DNA of 9,254 nucleotides from NCBI GenBank assembly GCA_002413325.1, contig DHWT01000226.1, positions 1-9,254 on the forward strand, read 5' to 3'. Source of the DNA: Chitinophagaceae bacterium UBA5175. Lineage in GTDB: Bacteria; Bacteroidota; Bacteroidia; Chitinophagales; Chitinophagaceae. Made by a program: the position numbers and the translations under genes. The notes below the pieces were generated by a model. It had not been told where the DNA came from. It searched no databases and worked only from the letters and a program-made list of their open reading frames with translations. Numbering within the stretch: the first letter of the stretch is position 1; each line of letters starts with the position of its first letter. This document shows positions 6,372 through 9,254 of the stretch, one piece after another.

Positions 6372-7709
6372 TTATCTGACCGGCACTTTTAATTCCAGAT
6401 TATTATCCGCTGGTGTCAGGTCGGTCCACAGGGAATTAATAGCATCTCCTAGAGGTGGAACGAATTGTCCGAATGCATCCACCTGGGTTTGTTCAGCCGG
6501 GCTGATTTTTTCATCACCGGCATAATGCGCCATAAATGCGTCCCGTAAAAGGGGAGCACCCATATCCACCAGTTCAGCAGGTAGGGAGTACGGTGGATTG
6601 GAGAGTGCGTAACCAATATATCCATCCAGGTGTGCGGAAAGAAACATATGTGAATACGTGATGAAGTCCAGCCCTCCGGGCAGTGCGACGGATATGGAAC
6701 TGATGTGTCCTGTGGTGATGTCCATATTCGCTCCGTTAATAGTTATGATCCGGTAAGGACTGGGTGGCGTAACCATCGAGCCGGTTTCGATATCGTACAA
6801 AATATTTTTACCTTCCATTCTACTGGTGATATCATTCGCGTGGTAATGACCGGTAAACACGATGGTCATACCGGCCGCAGAGAAATCATGCGCAAGGGTT
6901 TCGTAATCGTCCACTACGTAACCGGGATCCAGCTGATTTTGACCGGTATAATGTTCCAGGATTCCATGATGCATCATACCCATGACGGTGACATGTCTTT
7001 TTTTGGCTTCTGTCATCCAGTTCAAGGCCCATTGTTTAGTTTCCGGCTTGATCCGGCCGGCCACGATGGCAATGTTCTGATTATTTTCATATTCGCAGGC
7101 GTCGAGGCCCATAATCCAAAGGCCCGGGCCGGCCTCACTCACATAACTCAGTGAATGGGGGTCCCTGGAAATGGCGTTTGCATATCCATAACCGGAATAA
7201 AAGGAAACGAAATCATCTGCGGTAATGGAAGGAGCCGGTATGGCATTATTGCCGTCATATTGCGCTGCTTCGGGGTTATTGATATCGTGATTACCCGGGA
7301 TGACGAATACCCTGATATGGGCATTATCAAATAGTTTGAGCAACTGGGACATTTTCTGGTGACTGACTTTTTCCCCGTCCTTGGTCAGATCGCCCGGTAT
7401 GAGCAGGATATCTGGTTTTTGGGCAATGACCTGGGAAATGCATTCCCTGAAAATGGGATCGCTGTATTCAATCAATTTCGGATCCGCTGCCAGGTAGTTC
7501 TGGAATGCGGTTCCGGAAGCTGCGTCGTTTTTCAGTAGGGATGCATCCATATAATGAATATCTGAAATAACGGCGATTTTAAAATGGGTGGTGTTGCCAT
7601 GCTGCCCTCCTTTGCCTCCCGGGAAACCATCCACCCAGGGGCTTTCCTTCATACATGATGTAACCAGGATAACAGAAAATGAGATAATTATATAATAAAT
7701 CCTTTTCAT
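6372..7709 (-). CDS. Calcineurin-like metallophosphoesterase lipoprotein
   Basis: A 445-residue two-metal phosphoesterase. The N-terminus MKRIYYIIISFSVILVTSC is a lipoprotein signal with Cys19 as the lipidated residue, followed by a Gly-rich tether (GFPGGKGGQHGN), so it is membrane-anchored outside the cytoplasm. All metal-binding motifs are present in order: D50-x-H52 (AVISDIHYMD), G106-D107 (LLIPGDLTKDGE), G139-N-H-D142 (VFVIPGNHDINNP), H247-H248 (GMMHHGIL) and G287-H-Y-H290 (VFTGHYHANDI). This resembles the CpdA/Icc-like branch, but the size and export argue against a cytosolic cAMP phosphodiesterase; a phosphodiester or phosphomonoester substrate outside the cell is likely. Residues about 340-445 form a C-terminal extension of unknown role. 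ATG 7709 directly precedes the signal. The gene is apparently monocistronic: a strong terminator follows, and the upstream neighbour is divergent. Confidence 0.92.
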   Translation of the reverse strand: MKRIYYIIISFSVILVTSCMKESPWVDGFPGGKGGQHGNTTHFKIAVISDIHYMDASLLKNDAASGTAFQNYLAADPKLIEYSDPIFRECISQVIAQKPDILLIPGDLTKDGEKVSHQKMSQLLKLFDNAHIRVFVIPGNHDINNPEAAQYDGNNAIPAPSITADDFVSFYSGYGYANAISRDPHSLSYVSEAGPGLWIMGLDACEYENNQNIAIVAGRIKPETKQWALNWMTEAKKRHVTVMGMMHHGILEHYTGQNQLDPGYVVDDYETLAHDFSAAGMTIVFTGHYHANDITSRMEGKNILYDIETGSMVTPPSPYRIITINGANMDITTGHISSISVALPGGLDFITYSHMFLSAHLDGYIGYALSNPPYSLPAELVDMGAPLLRDAFMAHYAGDEKISPAEQTQVDAFGQFVPPLGDAINSLWTDLTPADNNLELKVPVR

Positions 7710-7876
7710 AAAAAATGATTTGTGGTTGATAATAAGGGGTAAACAGAAAATACCGGCATACCCGGACGGGTCATAGCTGGGGGGAAGAATCTGTCTCGCA
7801 ATAAAGGATTAATGGATGAGGTTCCGGTTTTGAATTTTCCTTTCTATTGATGAAAACAACCCTGCAATAAAGAAAG

Positions 7877-7915
7877 GGCAATATTGGGGGTAATATTTCC
7901 ATATATACAAAAATA
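7877..7915 (-). promoter_or_regulatory. Possible promoter with overlapping dyad for the metallophosphoesterase
   Basis: On the minus strand 7915-7908 reads TATTTTTG, a full match to TAnnTTTG. Just downstream on that strand is an imperfect dyad, GGCAATATT (7877-7885), 6-bp centre, AATATTTCC (7892-7900), with 8 of 9 positions paired, at about the place where transcription would start. This implies a leader of about 190 nt, which is long, and no TTTG -33 element is seen. Apart from this I see nothing firm in the divergent gap 7710-7972, and no plus-strand promoter for the small ORF. Confidence 0.25.
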
Positions 7916-7972
7916 TCGGGAATCATTTGCCGGTTAAATGATCATGGTCATCTGTTCTGCTGATAGTTTTCA

Positions 7973-8134
7973 ATGGAAAAAAGCCATTTCGATGAAAATA
8001 GAGAGAGCCTTTTTCCAAAAAAGGAAAATGGAATGTTATTTATCCTGTCAGCTTTTTTCATCGGGTTTGCTTTTGGTACTTTTACGCTCTGGGCGCTCTA
8101 TGGGTTCCCGGTACTCATTAAGCACTTTGTTTAA
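7973..8134 (+). CDS. Small single-span membrane protein, 53 aa, unknown function
   Basis: ATG 7973 to TAA 8132-8134 encodes 53 residues. Residues 1-20 (MEKSHFDENRESLFPKKENG) are polar and charged. Residues about 22-48 are a hydrophobic segment rich in Phe, Leu and Gly, with a G31-F-A-F-G35 motif of the GxxxG helix-packing type, and the end is K50-H-F-V. This clean split of a charged tail and one transmembrane helix is more protein-like than the overlapping frame at 7938-8156. It lies 27 bp before, and in the same frame and direction as, the GH13 gene, so the two are probably co-transcribed. I do not recognise a family; it is not obviously a signal-peptide remnant, since the helix has no cleavage site. 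No Shine-Dalgarno sequence precedes it, as usual for this phylum. It could be chance, but the composition argues for a real gene. Confidence 0.5.
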   Translation: MEKSHFDENRESLFPKKENGMLFILSAFFIGFAFGTFTLWALYGFPVLIKHFV

Positions 8135-8161
8135 TCCTGTTATTCAGTTAAAATAATTCTT

Positions 8162-9254
8162 ATGCGGCCTATTCACAAGCTATCACCAGGATGGTGGATC
8201 TTATTACTGCAATTCATTATTTTTTCAAAGGGATTCTCTCAAAACACAAAGCCAGCGACTCCTTCACAGGGATGGGTGTACGGCCACCCGTCCTGGATCA
8301 TGCAGGGTAATATTTATGAAGTGAACGTTCGCCAGTACACAAAAGAAGGAACTCTAAAGGCCTTTTCGAAACACCTCGACCGCCTGAAAGCCATGGGTGT
8401 GCAGACGCTCTGGTTCATGCCCCTGAACCCCATCAGTAAAGCAGGCCGCAAAGGATCCTTAGGCAGTTATTACGCAGTTTCAGATTATACCGCATTGAAT
8501 CCGGAGTTCGGAACCATGGCCGATTGGATCAGCCTGGTAAAAGAAATTCATGCAAAAGGGATGAAAGTAATTATTGACTGGGTTCCCAACCATACCGGTG
8601 CCGATCACAGATGGCTTACAGAGCACCCTGACTTTTTTGTAAAGGACAGTACGGGTAAGGCCGCCGTCGCTAAGGACTGGTCAGATACCCGCCAGCTGGA
8701 TTATAAAAACCCGGTGATGGAAGACAGTATGATTGCTGCCATGAAATTCTGGTTGGTTCATTCAGACATTGACGGATTTCGCTGTGATGTAGCCTGGAAT
8801 GTACCGGGTTCTTTCTGGCATGTATGCATTCCGCAGTTAAAGAGCATGAAAAACATATTCATGCTGGCCGAAGGGGACAGTGCCTACCTGCCTGAAAACG
8901 GTTTCGATGCCGTGTATCCCTGGCATATGTTTCATATGATGGAGAAAATAGCGAAAGGCGACCGGCCGGCGTTCGGACTGGATAGTGTTCAAAAACAAAA
9001 TTCTTTGATGTATCCGTCAGGAACGATACAAATGTATTTCACCAGCAACCACGATGAGAACAGCTGGAACAAAGCAGATTACGGAAGTTTCCCCGGCAAA
9101 GTGCATGCGCCCTTTGCTGTATTTACGCAAACCATGGCGAACGGCGTACCGCTGATTTACAGCGGGCAGGAGGAGCCTGTACTGCGGCCCCTTCTGTTCT
9201 TTGATAAAGATCCGATTGTATTTGGGAAATACGGAAGGGCCCGGTTTTATAAAA
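8162..9254 (+). CDS. Secreted GH13 alpha-amylase-family hydrolase, N-terminal part
   Basis: The frame runs open from ATG 8162 to the window end: 364 complete codons, without a stop, so the C-terminus is missing. Residues 1-27 form a signal peptide (hydrophobic 11-22, ending in KGFSQ). The GH13 barrel follows: Y52-EVNVRQYT (first strand), region I D139-WVPNH144, region II with R207 and the nucleophile D209 (DGFRCDVA), region III with the acid/base E237 (MLAEGD), and region IV H297-D298 (SNHDENSWN). The PLIYSGQEEP and FFDKDPI stretches towards the end are typical of the exported alpha-amylase-like proteins of Bacteroidota. All catalytic residues seen are intact. It should cleave alpha-1,4-glucans (starch, glycogen or maltooligosaccharides) in the periplasm or outside; exact specificity cannot be read from this. 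It follows the 53-residue membrane protein by 27 bp. No SusC/SusD homologue is adjacent within the window. Confidence 0.93.
   Translation, partial: MRPIHKLSPGWWILLLQFIIFSKGFSQNTKPATPSQGWVYGHPSWIMQGNIYEVNVRQYTKEGTLKAFSKHLDRLKAMGVQTLWFMPLNPISKAGRKGSLGSYYAVSDYTALNPEFGTMADWISLVKEIHAKGMKVIIDWVPNHTGADHRWLTEHPDFFVKDSTGKAAVAKDWSDTRQLDYKNPVMEDSMIAAMKFWLVHSDIDGFRCDVAWNVPGSFWHVCIPQLKSMKNIFMLAEGDSAYLPENGFDAVYPWHMFHMMEKIAKGDRPAFGLDSVQKQNSLMYPSGTIQMYFTSNHDENSWNKADYGSFPGKVHAPFAVFTQTMANGVPLIYSGQEEPVLRPLLFFDKDPIVFGKYGRARFYK

Noticed and set aside
6705..7154. 149-residue plus-strand frame antisense to the metallophosphoesterase gene
   Set aside because: It is a shadow of the strongly supported minus-strand gene. 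It has no domain, and its residues are rich in His, Asp and Gly as expected from reading the complement of metal-site codons.
7938..8156. 72-residue plus-strand frame before the GH13 gene
   Set aside because: Its composition is irregular (scattered Cys, Arg and Ser, no coherent domain or helix), and it overlaps the 53-residue frame, which has a clean membrane-protein pattern.
1..9254. A polysaccharide utilisation locus or mobile island
   Set aside because: There is no SusC/SusD pair, sigma/anti-sigma pair, transposase, integrase, direct-repeat boundary or tRNA. The glycosidases are in separate units with different orientations.

Overview
The window looks like a chromosomal segment of a saprophytic Bacteroidota, plausibly a Chitinophagaceae-like organism; the taxon is an inference. 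Signs of this are secreted glycoside hydrolases of several families, Bacteroidota-style lipoprotein signals (short hydrophobic stretch ending in SC), TAnnTTTG promoter -7 elements, and no Shine-Dalgarno sequence in front of most starts. There is no SusC/SusD pair, so this is not a classical polysaccharide utilisation locus.

Layout from left to right. 1-432 (+) is the C-terminal end of a GH26 beta-mannanase-type hydrolase. It converges on a TetR-family regulator plus GH20 beta-N-acetylhexosaminidase pair (3299-587, minus) that read as one transcription unit. In front of tetR are two tandem 28-bp dyads of nearly identical sequence, 42 bp apart. They bracket a perfect TAnnTTTG -7 element for tetR, and the distal dyad also contains a perfect -7 element pointing the other way. 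That opposite strand could give a roughly 115-nt structured RNA ending in a hairpin and U-tract. This divergent arrangement is the most interesting regulatory object here. 3764-4897 (+) is a secreted serine hydrolase of the beta-lactamase/EstB class.

4943-6247 (minus) is a decayed gene for a lipoprotein-like protein with an N-terminal beta-sandwich-like domain and a seven-blade WSG/SSDG repeat propeller. I reconstruct two single-base frameshifts and three in-frame stops. A perfect 13-bp bidirectional terminator (6319-6352) separates it from a calcineurin-like metallophosphoesterase lipoprotein (6372-7709, minus). Across a 263-bp divergent intergenic region, the plus strand carries a 53-residue single-span membrane protein (7973-8134), then a secreted GH13 alpha-amylase-type enzyme (8162 to the window end, incomplete).

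Taken together, the window codes for exported enzymes acting on mannan, N-acetylglucosamine-containing glycans and alpha-glucans, each apparently its own small unit. Only tetR-GH20 and the small ORF-GH13 pair look co-transcribed. No tRNA, rRNA, CRISPR array, insertion sequence or integrase was seen.
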